Shown here one piece after another: positions 22,916 through 33,804 of a DNA stretch of 64,000 bases (position 1 is its first letter; each line of letters begins with the position of its first letter). The position numbers and the translations under genes are program-made. The notes beneath the pieces were generated by a model. That model was not told the origin of the DNA and made no database searches. It worked only from the letters and a program-made list of their open reading frames with translations. Location of the stretch: the NCBI RefSeq assembly GCF_028372415.1, contig NC_092873.1, forward strand, positions 356,342,128 to 356,406,127. Reading direction: 5' to 3'. Origin of the DNA: Notamacropus eugenii (lineage: Eukaryota; Chordata; Mammalia; Diprotodontia; Macropodidae).

Positions 22916-23164
22916 AAGACAATTCCGTTAAGACTGTTATTTACAAATGAGTTGCTCATCATACAAGGAGTTTCCAGTGCCTGGCACATAGCAGGCATTT
23001 AATAAATGTTTATTGATGACTGATGTAATCATAGTTCTAGATATCCCAACCCCAAAGAAAGTAGGAACCCTGAGGCATAATGGATACATTGATGGCTTGG
23101 AGTTAAAAATACCCTGATCCAGATCTTGCCTCTGATACTTACTAGGTTTGTAATCCTGGGCATC

Positions 23165-23515
23165 TCTCAGCTCTGGGCATTTTCTTTGGCTATCCCTCAT
23201 GCCTGGAATGCTCTCCCTCCTCCATGTGCCTACTGACCTCCTTGGCTTCCTTTAAGTCCCAACTAAAATCTCTTCTTTTAGTGGAAGCCTTCTCCATCCA
23301 CTCTTAATTCTAGTGCTTTCTTTCTGTTATTTATTTCCTATTTATCCTGTATAAATTGCTTTGTATGTATTTGCTTCCGTGTTGTCTCCTCCATCAGACT
23401 GTAAGCTCCTTGAGGACAGGAACTGTCTTTTGCCTCCCTGACTTTTAGCACAGTTCCTGGCACATTATAAGAGCTAAATGAATATTTATTTATTGATTAT
23501 TCTTATTAATCTTTA
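23165..23515 (+). repeat. L2 LINE 3' end
   Basis: 'catgcctggaatgctctccc', 'ccttggcttcctttaagtcc', 'agactgtaagctccttgagg' and 'agcacagttcctggcacatt'. A clear L2 with a T-rich ending. Confidence 0.8.
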
Positions 23516-24239
23516 TGCACATATCCATTAACTAGTTTCTTTATTCAACTACTCATTCACTTATTTATCTATTAATTAGTTTATTTTTTCAAGTCATATA
23601 GTCTTACCTCATAATACCCCATAATTCTCTATGACATCTCTTAACTGATAAAATTTTAGGTTTTTGCTTTGAAAAGTATTTGTTGTAGGTATAGTAGGCA
23701 AAATAACTCATTCAGATTAATTTAAAGTTAAACTGCTTCTTATCAGTCAATCTCCACTAACAGTTGTTGTCCTACCAGGTTTGGAGGCAGGTTAACCTAT
23801 GTAGAAGATTCTCTTCTTATTGGATTTAAATACTGTAGTTAAAAAAACAAAACCAAAACAACTGTGGACAGCAAAATGGATAAAAAATTTGGTCTTTATT
23901 GCCTTGCCAGAAATTTAAATTTAAATTATCATGATATCTCATATCAAGACCTTTGCAATAAATCAACAAGTTGGCATAGGGATCAGCTTCTTTTTCTGGT
24001 GGTGTTAGCAAAGTCTCATGCTCTGCAGGAATCATTTATAGTTAATTAAGTTTTGTGAGAGTCAGACTGTGCTAATTCCTTATGGACTTCCTTTCGTGTA
24101 CGTTAGTGTACCTTCCATTTCAAACTTGTTTCTTTGTTTTAGTTATTCTTCTTCCTAGGTACAAGGAAAAATGTTTAATTAATCATTCTTTCAGAGAAAA
24201 AACCCAAGAGTCTGTTGACTTTGTTTAGCTTTTACAAAG

Positions 24240-24690
24240 TGATCGTTGTTGTTGGTTCTTAGTTTTTGAAGAGGACCAGCACATCATGGGGTGATGTCTT
24301 AACTTGCCCCTGGATTGGAATTCAGTGAGGCAGAGTTGTGCAAAGTCGTCGGCTTCGCTCTGCCTGAGTCATTGACGTCCAATGGCAGGACAAGAGTCAG
24401 GATGACTGATGATGGCCCAGGATGCAGTGGATGACCCCAGTGTCTTCAATGACTGATTCTTACTGCTCCACAGTGCCTGTTTCAACCATCTTCATGGCCA
24501 TTAGAACAAATTATTCTCATCTGCCCATTTTACAAAGGGAAGTCTTCAAATGCTTGGGGTTGACATTTCCCAAACTCACCAACAGGCTCACAGCTTTGAG
24601 ACCGGTTGGTTACCCTCAACCTGGTTTATCTTGTCTGTTGAGACAGTTTTACCAGGGTGTGACCACAGTGCATGCTACAGCTTTACAAAG
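24240..24690 (-). repeat. Dispersed retroposon (430-bp family), copy 2
   Basis: Matches 2385-2825 throughout: 'cacatcatggggtgatgtct', 'gatgactgatgatggcccag' and 'agacagttttaccagggtg'. The reading frames across it are by-products. Confidence 0.65.
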
Positions 24691-24721
24691 GTGATGTTTA
24701 CTGAGAAGTCAGCAAAAACAG

Positions 24722-24975
24722 GGGCATCTGGATGGCACAATGGATAGCCTGCTAGGCCTGGAGTCAGGAAGACTCATCTTCCTGAGTTCACATATGGCTT
24801 CAGACACTTCACTAGCTTTGTGATCCTGGTCAAGTCACTTAACCCTGTTTCCCTCATCTATAAAATGAGCTGGAGAAGAAAATGGCAAACTACTCCAGTA
24901 TCAAGAAAATCCCAAATGGGGTCACAAAGAGTTGGACGTGACAGAAAATTCCTGAACACCAAAAAAATAATAAAA
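24722..24975 (+). repeat. MAR1-type SINE, full length
   Basis: 'catctggatggcacaatgga' to 'aatggggtcacaaagagttg' and a short A-rich end aaaaaaataataaaaac. Confidence 0.88.
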
Positions 24976-25191
24976 ACAGAAGTACAAACTTTCCCCTGAA
25001 CTGGGGCACACTTCCTGCTTTACCACTTTGGGTCTTGGGGAGAGTGGGCTCAGTCGGAAAGCCATTTCTGCTTAACATTTACCGCATGAAAATCACTTTC
25101 AAATTTGACAGAGCAGTTACCTGAGTTACTATTGCTCCCTTTGACTGAACTGACCTATTTCTATGTGGGCTTGGGTTGGGGACTTTGCTCC

Positions 25192-25458
25192 TTACTGAGC
25201 TAAACTATCCACAAAGTCTGGCACAGACTCCATCTTCCGAACCTCTCTCTGGCATCGCTTTCTCCTGACATTCAGAACCCCTAAGCTCATACCTACTCCT
25301 TCACCTAAGAGCAGAAAAATACAAATGCAAAGAGGAAAAACAGGTCTAGGTTCCTGGATCACATCTTGGTCTGGGTAAGGAGGTAGCAGGAGGCTGTTGC
25401 CTCTTTTGCTGCTGCTATGACTCTCAGCTATAGCTGGACCATTTCCTCTTGGCTTCAT
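25192..25458 (-). other. Unrecognised 88-codon reading frame with a strong start context
   Basis: The minus-strand ATG at 25458 sits in gccaccATGa, just after a pyrimidine-rich cacctgcag that would serve as a splice acceptor. The product begins MKPRGNGPAIAESHSSSKRG, has a short hydrophobic stretch (VFPLCICIFLLLG, about residues 40-52) and then a basic segment (RRKRCQREVRK). I recognise no family. It lies between K24-like gene 1 and KRT24, where human has no gene of this kind. It may be chance or part of an unseen transcript. Confidence 0.15.
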
Positions 25459-25964
25459 GGTGGCTGCAGGTGAGAAAGGACCTCCTACATGATGGAGGCT
25501 CAGTTTTTTTCTCCTTGCTCACCACTAGAGAAAGAAAAAAGGTAATAGCTAATGTCAATATCCTTGTGCCACATGCTTCTGGAGATTGTAACCTTCTTCA
25601 TTAAGTATTGAGAGGTCCTCATGTAGGAAAGGGTGTGATATACTATTATATCCCTTATAAAATACCATTGGAATGTTGCAACTAGCTATACAACCTTAAT
25701 ATTATGAAACCCATGCTGTATTTTGCAATTAGTCCAGTAATATAGCAGTCTTGATCTCCTACTAGCTCTCTTTTGAGTTCCTACCTATTTAGTTTTTAAT
25801 CCCTGAAAAGTCACCGTAATGCCTAGAGCCACTTAGTGGCCCACTCAGATCAATTCAGTTCAATATTCTCCCCAGAGCTCTCCCATGCCTAGGATCATAC
25901 CATCTTCTCCATTCAACTTAGCTACCTGGAGCCAGAGTGTCATGGGATCCTAGCTCTGGATCTC

Positions 25965-26150
25965 ATTGTTATTCAATTGTGTCAGTTTTCTTGGCAGAGA
26001 TCCAGGAGTGGTTTGCCATTTCCTTCTCCAACAGATTAAGTCAGAGAGTAAGTGACTTGCCCCACAGCTGGTCTGAGGCCAGATTTGAACTTGGGTCTAT
26101 CTGCCTCTAGGCCCTGTGCTTTATCCCTGAACCATCTAGCTGTCTTGCTT
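25965..26150 (-). repeat. MAR1-type SINE, shortened
   Basis: 'gtgtcagttttcttggcaga' and 'gtggtttgccatttccttct' to gaaccatctagctgtcttg. An internal part of the body is missing. Confidence 0.78.
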
Positions 26151-27240
26151 AAAGACCCATGACTATCAACTATTAGGCCTTGGGTAAGAAATGTAAAACA
26201 TGCCCAAAGTATTGTTGGAGAGGTTGCTATAAACTGGGGAGTATTTCAAGTAGGGTTTAAAAACTGAGAGAGAGAGGTAAGAACACTGATAGTTTGCTAT
26301 TTTAACTGATTCACACTAATTGGGTGGTAAGCTCAGTTGTTTGCTGCTGCTGTAGGACTGCAAGTACTGTCAGGGTCCTCAAAATTTCTCACTGCTGCAA
26401 AGTCCCAATCTCGTACCTTTAGTCATAGCTCTTTCCCTCTACATTTAGCCCTGGACTTTCTACCTGGTGCCTGACAATCTCCCTACAGCAAAGGATTGCA
26501 TTTATAACATTGTTTCTATGTCATTAGCTACCACTAATGTCCCCCCCCCCCCCCATTCCTGCTTTTATATAAAGTCATGATTTGGAAGAATCAATTCTAA
26601 CATTAGATGGATCCATCCTCGTATTCTGTGTAGCTGTAGAGGGCAGTACTAGGGTCAGTGGGTGGTAGCTACCGGGAGGCCAGGCTGACTGTTACTTGGA
26701 ACAAGGGAGACAAAAACAGTTCCAGGTAGCTCTAGGTGGAATGGGATTCTGCCTAGGGTGTGAACATCTTAGTCAGTAGTGGTTGCCAAGTAGAAACTGA
26801 ATGTTGAAGAGATTATTCTTGGATGGGAGATTGGATTAAATGATCTTGAAAACTGCTTTCAACTCCAAGATTCAGTGATTATGCTATTGGTCATAAGCTC
26901 TCATGTCATTGGAGCAGCATGGAAACTTTGATGAGTGGATGGCATAGCCATCCAGTGGGAAAAGGCAATAACCCCATCCCAAAACCTACAAAGTGAAAGC
27001 CTCCACTGAGCAAAAAATTACTGTAGCTTTGAAAGTTGGAGTTACATCTGTGATTGTAAAACTAATGTTATATTTTTTTGTGTGTGCAAATGAAAAAGCT
27101 GTTTCTTCAGCTTAAGTAATTCTAGAGATTTATACTTTGCATGTTACTATCTCCAGTAAATTTCTCTTGAGTGAGAAACACGAATGTTTTTTACAGAATT
27201 TGCATAGCTTTTAATAATTTTCTATATTTTCCCAGATGAC
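26150..27240. other. Intergenic DNA with no recognised feature
   Basis: Apart from the C run at 26541-26554 and one possible old SINE remnant near 26800-26880, nothing is recognised. Confidence 0.4.
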
Positions 27241-27244
27241 CTTT

Positions 27245-27405
27245 CTATCTCCTACCTCTGTGTCTCTGCACAGGCTGGCCCCTGTGCCTGAAACACTCTT
27301 CCCTTCTCTGCCTCATAGAGTCCCTAATTCCCTTCAAGAGTCAAGTGAAGTAGCAGCTTTCTGATCTCTCCAGTTAAAGTGCTCCTACCTGGTCCACTGA
27401 AATTA
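27245..27405 (+). repeat. L2 LINE fragment
   Basis: 'ctgtgcctgaaacactcttc' and 'cccttcaagagtcaagtgaa' are in L2 order, cut where RTE sequence starts. Confidence 0.55.
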
Positions 27406-27690
27406 CCAGGCCCTTCTCTCTTCCAGTATCTCTTGAAGTCTGCATTTAGGTTCATTGTTTCCATGACACCATCTGTCCATCTCATCCCTTTTTCTTTTGC
27501 CTTCAGTCTTTCCCAACATCAAGATCTTTTCCAATGAATCTCATTGTCTTATTATGTGACCGAAGTATTTCAGCTTCATCTTCAGTATTTGATCTTCCAG
27601 TGAATAGTCTGAATTAATTTCTTTAAGTATTGGCTGGTTTGATCTCTCAAAAGTCTTCTCCAGCACCACAATTTGAAAGTGTCGATTATT
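27406..27690 (-). mobile_element. BovB/RTE-type LINE fragment
   Basis: Reads as antisense RTE of the BovB kind: 'tttccatgacaccatctgtc', 'gccttcagtctttcccaaca', 'cttttccaatgaatctcatt' and 'gtcttctccagcaccacaat'. It lacks both ends. A sense copy of the 3' end of the same family lies at 56605-57105. Confidence 0.72.
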
Positions 27691-27960
27691 CGGTGCTACA
27701 CAAAAATCAGTGCAATGAAAATCTGCAAATCCAAAGATGAAGCATGCTGTCCACCTCCTTTGGGCTCAGGGTACGGAGTGAGGTACACATTTTTAGACGT
27801 AGCCAATTTGGGAATTTGCTTTATTTAATTATGTTCATTTGAATCAAGGGTTTTCTTTTTCCTTTTCTTTTTATTCATTTGGGAGAGGGAGTGGGAAAGA
27901 AAAATAAATGTTTATTAATTGAAAAAAATGTACTGAACAAGAAGAAAAAAATAAAGCCTC
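27690..27960 (+). repeat. Marsupial retroposon 3'-end family, copy 2
   Basis: 'aatccaaagatgaagcatgc', 'gtccacctcc' and 'aatttgggaatttgctttat' end in an A-rich tail 'gaaaaaaatgtactgaac'. It joins the RTE piece directly at about 27690. Confidence 0.55.
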
Positions 27961-28137
27961 ATTTTAAATGTCATTAAGAATCAAGTTTAAGTTACAGGAT
28001 GTATATCATACCCCAGTTATAAGTAGGCATTATCCATTTGTGAATTCATCAGGGGAAACCAGGCAGTTTGCAATTGTAGTCAGCAGAAGCAGCAGCAAGA
28101 GTAGTTTCAAGAGGAGACATATACTAGAGAATCTTAG

Positions 28138-28432
28138 TTTCAGAGCAGGGATACAGGAAGAGAGACAGGTTTCAGTGATTAGTAGAGAGTGTGAAACATT
28201 TGTGTTTTTGCCAAGGGTGAGACATAATTCTTTTACATTTAGTGCAATCCTATGCCTTCTGTATATCAAGTTCTGAGGACTTGTCTTTTTAAAGAAACTC
28301 TGGCTTTTGACTCAAGGGTGCCCTGCCATATTAACTAATAGAAAGTCATCTCCTCAATTCAGTCGTATGGCTAGCATTGGGACCCATCATGCTGAGTCCT
28401 AATGTTTTGGCTGGAGCCAAGTCAGGATCAGT
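28138..28432. repeat. Local direct duplication, left copy
   Basis: About 295 bp matching 29113-29405 in order and orientation: 'gccaagggtgagacataatt', 'caatcctatgccttctgtat', 'atcaagttctgaggactt' and 'gacccatcatgctgagtcct'. Mismatch is roughly one in eight by eye. Confidence 0.85.
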
Positions 28433-28554
28433 GAGCTCATGGCTTCTGAATTCTGGCCACGTTTCAAGCAGCTGAAAGGTAATGACTACGTGTCAGTTGA
28501 TGATTCATGATGTGGCCAAGGATGACTGAACAGGCAGACTCTCCCTACCAGTCC

Positions 28555-28640
28555 ATTCCCCCTCATTTTACAGAAAAGGAAACTGAGACTCAGAGAGGAG
28601 AAGTAATTTATCCCAAGTCATATAAGTAGTAACTATGACA
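28555..28640 (-). repeat. MIR fragment, antisense
   Basis: 'cattttacagaaaaggaaac' and 'tgagactcagagaggagaag'. Confidence 0.55.
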
Positions 28641-28689
28641 CTGGAGGGATTGAGGGAAGTTCAGAGGAAGGAGGCCATTTAATGAGAAA

Positions 28690-28910
28690 AAGGGAGATTT
28701 GGTCATATATTAATGTCTCACTTTTATAAATCACTGAAAGGTTTAAAAAGCTCTTTAATACATTTTCTCATGTGATTCTCAAAGCAACCCTGGGAGGGTT
28801 GCTATTATCCCCAATTTATAGTTTAGGGCACTTGACTATCTTTTTTTCTTCTTCTTATATTTATATCCCCAGCACAGTGCCTGGCATATAGTAAGTACTT
28901 AATAAATAAC
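28690..28910 (-). repeat. MIR fragment plus short L2 end
   Basis: 'catgtgattctcaaagcaac' is antisense MIR up to about 28830. 'cagcacagtgcctggcatat' at 28870-28890 is an L2/MIR 3' end on the plus strand. Confidence 0.5.
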
Positions 28911-28924
28911 ATGTCTTTTTATTG

Positions 28925-29110
28925 CTATGTATCTATCTCTCTCTCCACTTGTCTGCTCTCTCTCTGTCATCTATCTCTATGTGTCTCTATTTGTCTATCT
29001 CTTTCTATCTATATATCTCTGTCTATCTCTATGTGTCTCTCCTTTTGTCTATCTACCAATCTCCCTCTCCCCCTCTCTCTCTCCATGTGTCTATTTGTCT
29101 ATTTCTGTAT
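28925..29110. repeat. (CTAT)/(CT) rich simple sequence
   Basis: Irregular ctct, tcta and tgtct units lie just left of the right copy of the local duplication. Confidence 0.8.
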
Positions 29111-29112
29111 GT

Positions 29113-29405
29113 TCAGAGCAGTCCCCTGTATGTTCAGGGACAAGAGACAGGTGTCAGTGACTTATAGAGAGTGTGACACATTTATGTTTTTGCCAAGGGT
29201 CAGCCAAAATTCTTTAACATTTGGTGCAATCCTATGCCTTCGGTATATCAAGTTCTGAGGACTAGTATTTTTAAAGAAATTCTAGCTTTTTGACTCAAAG
29301 GTGTCCTGCCTCATTAACTAATAGAAAACTATCTCCTCAATTCAGTCACATGGCTAGCACTGGAACCCATCATGCTGAGACCTAATGTTTTGACTGGAGC
29401 CAAGT
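29113..29405. repeat. Local direct duplication, right copy
   Basis: Second copy of 28138-28432, bounded on both sides by simple sequence. It also has 'gaggactagtatttttaaag' where the left copy has gaggacttgtctttttaaag. Confidence 0.85.
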
Positions 29406-29447
29406 CTATTTCTCTCTGTCTCTATGTGACTATTTATGTGTGTATCT

Positions 29448-29484
<37 letters not shown>

Positions 29485-29583
29485 TCTGTATGTCTATCCA
29501 TCCATCCATCCATCCATCCATCCATCCATCCATCCATCCATCCATCCATCCATCCATCTTTCTATCTATCTATCCATCCATCC

Positions 29584-29682
<99 letters not shown>

Positions 29683-29687
29683 CATCC
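29448..29687. repeat. Compound microsatellite (CT)n-(ATCC)n-(ATCT)n
   Basis: CT run 29450-29480, ATCC units about 29496-29557, then ATCT units 29563-29684 with a short return to ATCC. The Ser/Ile/His-rich reading frames here are artefacts. Confidence 0.96.
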
Positions 29688-30339
29688 CTCTGAAAGATTA
29701 AGTGACCTGCCCAATGTTGCATAGCAAATTAAGCTTCTGAGGTGGAAATTGAACCCTGCTCTTCTGACCTCCCACTACAGCAGTATGCTTATCATGCTAA
29801 AGACTGTGACAATGTTGTTGACACATGTAAACATGACCCCCCAATTATTGAAAATACCTTGAATACCCAGTGGAGGTTCAGATAGCTAGAGTATATTTAG
29901 TTTTAATGCTTTTGCTTAAGATGAATCTTAACTGGGTTCTCTTTACCTTGAAGGGTGGTTTTAAGCTTTACTTATTATCTTAGCTTAATTATTATCCTAC
30001 TGTGGTTAGGAGAATGTTGTGGGAGGTCTGTTGTTTTGTTTTGGGAGAAGATAATAAAGGAAATCCCAATTTTCTGGTTGCTTCGTTGCCATAGTTTGAA
30101 CCTCTTGTAAACTATCCTTAATTTTCCACTTGAATGTGCCAACCCTTTATGTAATTCGTTTGTGTGACTTAGAATCTTAAACTTGTCTTTGATGTCAAGT
30201 CTCCATGGGATAGACCAATTATAGACATAATTGTTTCCAGCAGAGTGGATCTACATACTGTATTGTTTTTTGCAAGGCTGATTCTTCTATCAAAGCACTA
30301 TTTATGGTTGTTGTGGAATGAGCACCAAATTTGAAGTCT

Positions 30340-30560
30340 GAGGATTTGAGTTCAAATCTTAGTTTTCCCACTCACTTCCTAAATGCTAAATAAGCCTTTA
30401 GCTTACTACGTGCCAGGTATAGGCCTAAGCACTGGGTCCTACGGCATTGTTATGCTTCTCATTTTGCAGATGAGGAAAAGAATGCTGTAAGAAGTGACTT
30501 GCCATGGTCCCAGAGCTAGAGAATGATAGAGAGAGGATTTGAACCTAGATCTTGATTTGG
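30340..30560 (-). repeat. MIR-type SINE, antisense
   Basis: 'ctcattttgcagatgaggaa', 'gaagtgacttgccatggtcc' and gatttgaacctagatcttg. The part at 30340-30420 is of opposite sense and older. Confidence 0.6.
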
Positions 30561-30564
30561 TCAG

Positions 30565-30800
30565 GCTCTCCATACTGTCAGTCAATAGACATTTATTAAG
30601 TACTTACTAAGTGCTAAGCACTGTACTAAGTGCTGGGGATGAAAATGTGGGGGAAAAAGTCCCTGTCCTCAAAGAGTTTGCAATCTAATGGGGAAGAGAA
30701 CACACAAAGGGACTCGGAAAAGGGAAGGGGCAGAGAAGAAGGCTGTGGTGAAGTAAAAGGAGCACAGCAGGGTAGGAAATGAAGAAATGGCTATCTGGGA
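30565..30800 (+). repeat. Old dispersed repeat ('tactaagtgctgggg' type)
   Basis: 'agacatttattaagtactta', 'gctaagcactgtactaagtg', 'cctgtcctcaaagagtttgc'. Similar text occurs at 18740-18900, 36110-36290 and 60340-60460. The family is not named. Confidence 0.5.
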
Positions 30801-30839
30801 CCCCCTCCTTAAATAATGTTTTTGGAATTCACTAATCGC

Positions 30840-31030
30840 ACATGCACACATACAACCTCACACATATAATGATATTATGCATATGTATACACACATATAT
30901 GTATACACACATACAATTATACATATACACACATAAAATTGTTATATATGTACATTTACACATATGTATAGACATAAATAGATTAATATACACACACTCA
31001 CATAATACCTATGTAGTGTGTATGTATGTA
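30840..31030. repeat. Degenerate (CA)/(TA) simple sequence
   Basis: Irregular cacata, tatgta and atacac units over 190 bp. Confidence 0.85.
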
Positions 31031-31369
31031 CATGAGTAAGTAGATTTTGATTAGGGGAAGGGATAGAGAGAACCCTCATCTCTTGGGCGTCTGAGGATCA
31101 TGTTATTGTGATGTTTCTAGTTAGGCAAAAAGAGGTAGGGGGACAGTGATGAAATGGAATCAGGTCTCGTATGTTTCCTAATTTTTTGACCAGGGCAGCA
31201 TCCATATGAGAGAAAGAAGTATTTGTCTGGGGTTAAAGGAAAAAAAAAACCAGGAAGGAAATGAGCTCCTTTACCTGACATTTTTACTTGAAATCTTTTT
31301 ATAGCATCACCCTCATTTCTATGTATATTTAGACATATATGGATATATCTGGATATCTACATTTATACT

Positions 31370-31615
31370 TATATTGCTGTTTAGTCATTTTCAGTTATGT
31401 CTGACCCCATTTGGAGTTTTCTTGGCAGAGATACTGGGGTGGTTTGCCATTTCCTTCTCATTTTACAGATGAGGAAACTGAGGTAAACAGGGTAAAGTGA
31501 CTTGTCCAGGGTTATAGAACTAGTAAGTATCTGAGGCCAGATTTGAACTCAGGAAGATGTCTTCCTGACTTCAAATCTGGCACATTATCCACTAAGCCAC
31601 CTAGCCGCCCCTATC
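31370..31615 (-). repeat. MAR1-type SINE, full length
   Basis: 'ttgctgtttagtcattttca', 'gataatg'-free body, 'gtggtttgccatttccttct' and 'actaagccacctagccgccc'. Confidence 0.9.
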
Positions 31616-31939
31616 TATACTTATACCTATACCTGCACCTCTGTTTATGTATATCTGTCTCCTTTTCCTCCAAAAAGTGCGCTGGAGCGAGCTCTTCCTT
31701 GCTCCAGAGAACTGATTGTTAGCATGTTCAGTTTGAGCATTTGTACCTTGGATAGTGGCAAATGCTACAAATCAGAGCTTGATTATTTGTTTCGTTATTT
31801 GTCTAGATGTAAGAAAGTGATGGAGAAAATATTAACAACTCAGATTAAGCTTAAAAGTTTATCATGTGAACAACTTTTTTTTCAGAGAGCCAGTTATTAA
31901 ACATTTATTAGCACATCCCTCTTCCCAGTGTGTGTGTGT

Positions 31940-32250
31940 GTGTTTGTCCTTTGTTGCCGAAGAAGACCATGCCATCAGAGAAATGATGACATGACTTGCA
32001 CTTGACTTTGTTTTGAGTGAGGGAGGGCTGTGCAGGTCACCAGCTTCACTTCTCCTCCAGAGCCATCTGAATCCAGTGACCAGATATTCATCAGGATGAC
32101 TGGAGATGACCCAGGATGAGACAATTGGGTTAAATGACTTGCCCAAGGTCACACAGCTAGGGAATGTCAAATGTCTGAGGTGAGATTTGAACTCAGGCCC
32201 TCCTGACTCCTATACTGGTGCTCTATCCACTTCCCTGCCTAGCTGCCCTG
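31940..32250 (-). repeat. Composite SINE with second RTE-like tail, full length
   Basis: The tRNA-like head is on the right ('actggtgctctatccactt' side, 'tgcctagctgccctgctc'). The middle is a distinct body ('gatgactggagatgacccag', 'ccagagccatctgaatccag'). The tail is on the left ('cctttgttgccgaagaagac') and resembles the 3' end of the LINE at 1885-2270. A body-only sense copy lies at 52440-52620. Confidence 0.75.
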
Positions 32251-32504
32251 CTCTTCCCAGTATCCCTTGCCAGAATGCTATCCTTTGTAAGAAAGAATAA
32301 AAAAGAGAGGAGGAGAGGACAGTTCAGCAGGCCTAACCAAAACCAATCGAGTCTGACAGTGTATTTCCCTTGTTCCATACTCATCAGTCCCCCATTTCTG
32401 CAAAGAAAGGAGAGAGGTGCATTTCTTTATCTTCTCATTTGTTTGACTTATAAGGTCACTTTTAACCTGGTTTCACTTTTAACTATCTGACTGTATTTCA
32501 TATT

Positions 32505-32712
32505 ATTTTCCCCCAATAGAATGTAATTTCCTTGAGGAGAGAGGTCTTCCCTTCCTTCTTTCCTCCCTTCCTTTCTTCCTCCCTCCCTTCCTTCTTTCTT
32601 TCCTTCCTTCCCTTCTTCTTTCCTTTTCTTCTTCTTCTTCTTCCTTCCCTTAGTTCCTAGTATAGTGCAGGGCACATAGCAGGCACTTAATAAATGCTTG
32701 TTGATTGACTTG
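32505..32712 (+). repeat. L2 3' end carrying a (TTCC)n block
   Basis: 'cccccaatagaatgtaattt' and 'ccttgaggagagaggtcttc' are followed by a 90-bp ttcc/cctt/ttct expansion (32550-32650). L2 resumes at 'ttagttcctagtatagtgca' and ends 'aaatgcttgttgattgact'. Confidence 0.75.
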
Positions 32713-32719
32713 AGCCTGT

Positions 32720-33000
32720 AAAATCAATCTTCTGTCAGGCCTGTTTCCTAAGTATCCCTGGAACAAGTCTCTCCCCATTGCCTGTAGCACTTTTACCTGG
32801 TACCATCATACTGAAGCATTTCATCTTATAGTTTCTTGGATTATTTGCTAATTCTTTTGTGTTTTAGTTTGCTCCTGTAGCTGAGGGCAGGGACCATCTC
32901 TCAGTTATTTTCTATCTGCCTTAGTGTCCTGCATTTAGCATGAAGCCTGGACACTGGTTCTCAATAAAGACTGATTGACTGGCTATATTTCTCTTGTCTG
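32720..33000 (+). repeat. L2-like 3' end, older copy
   Basis: 'gctcctgtagctgagggcag' and 'gcatgaagcctggacactgg', then ctcaataaagactgattgac. Confidence 0.5.
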
Positions 33001-33574
33001 CTTCCAGAGGCTAAGCATTTAACTTGGGGTTCAGAGACTGGAAAGTGTTATCTTTAGTGGACAGATAATTTTCTGTGTGATCGGGAGAAAAACATAATTG
33101 TCTTGCTTCTATGTAAAATAAGGATGTTTCTTGTGAGCGTTGGCTAATAATATCAATCTTAGGGGAAAATGCCATGCTAAAAATGCTAATCTTGCAGGGT
33201 TATTATGATTGACCATAACTAACCATAACTTAATTCAGGACCATGAGCTGTCTAAACCATCCAGTACTATAGGATGGTTACCTAGCAGATGAAAAGCTTG
33301 CCTCAGAGACAGGAAGAACTATGTTCAAATCTTTCTTCTGACACATACTGGTTAAGTGACACTGAACAAATTCCTTAACCTCTTAGGAGTACCCCTCTAC
33401 TCCCTGTCCCCATTCCTAACATGCTATGTTGTAGACTAGGTGTTGATCTGTACTGGCAGATGGAGTTTCCCTGCTGGGAGTTCCCCTCACGAATGAACTC
33501 ATGTCTGGTTTCTTCACCTCCAAACATTTATACATCTCCAACACAAGTTTAATGAACTTGCAAAAAAAGGTAAG

Positions 33575-33580
33575 TTTATT
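33575..33580 (-). terminator. Poly(A) signal of KRT24
   Basis: AATAAA on the minus strand, 225 bp past the stop at 33805-33807. Expected cleavage is near 33555. Confidence 0.8.
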
Positions 33581-33804
33581 GAAGCATAGAAGCAGTTTGA
33601 TATACAAGTTTTCATTTCTATTTTGACAAGGATCATTCTAATAAGAAAGGGAAAAAAAGCAGAAACTTTGATGAGACATTCATCCACTGGGGGACTGAAG
33701 CAAGTTCCTTGGGCTCTTCAGGATTCTGACTTGGTCCAAAGAGATTTCTTCATTTGTGACTTTCTATTTGTTTCATTGAAAGGCACTGTTGATCCCAAAC
33801 TTGT

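Noticed and set aside
24422-24747. Plus-strand frames of 65-90 codons
   Set aside because: They lie in a dispersed retroposon with a second copy at 2385-2825, where the frame is not kept.
29354-29724. Frames rich in Ser/Ile/His/Pro or Asp/Gly/Trp/Met
   Set aside because: They are translations of the tetranucleotide array.
31080-31260. Possible splice-like signals in intergenic DNA
   Set aside because: No open frame or family match nearby.
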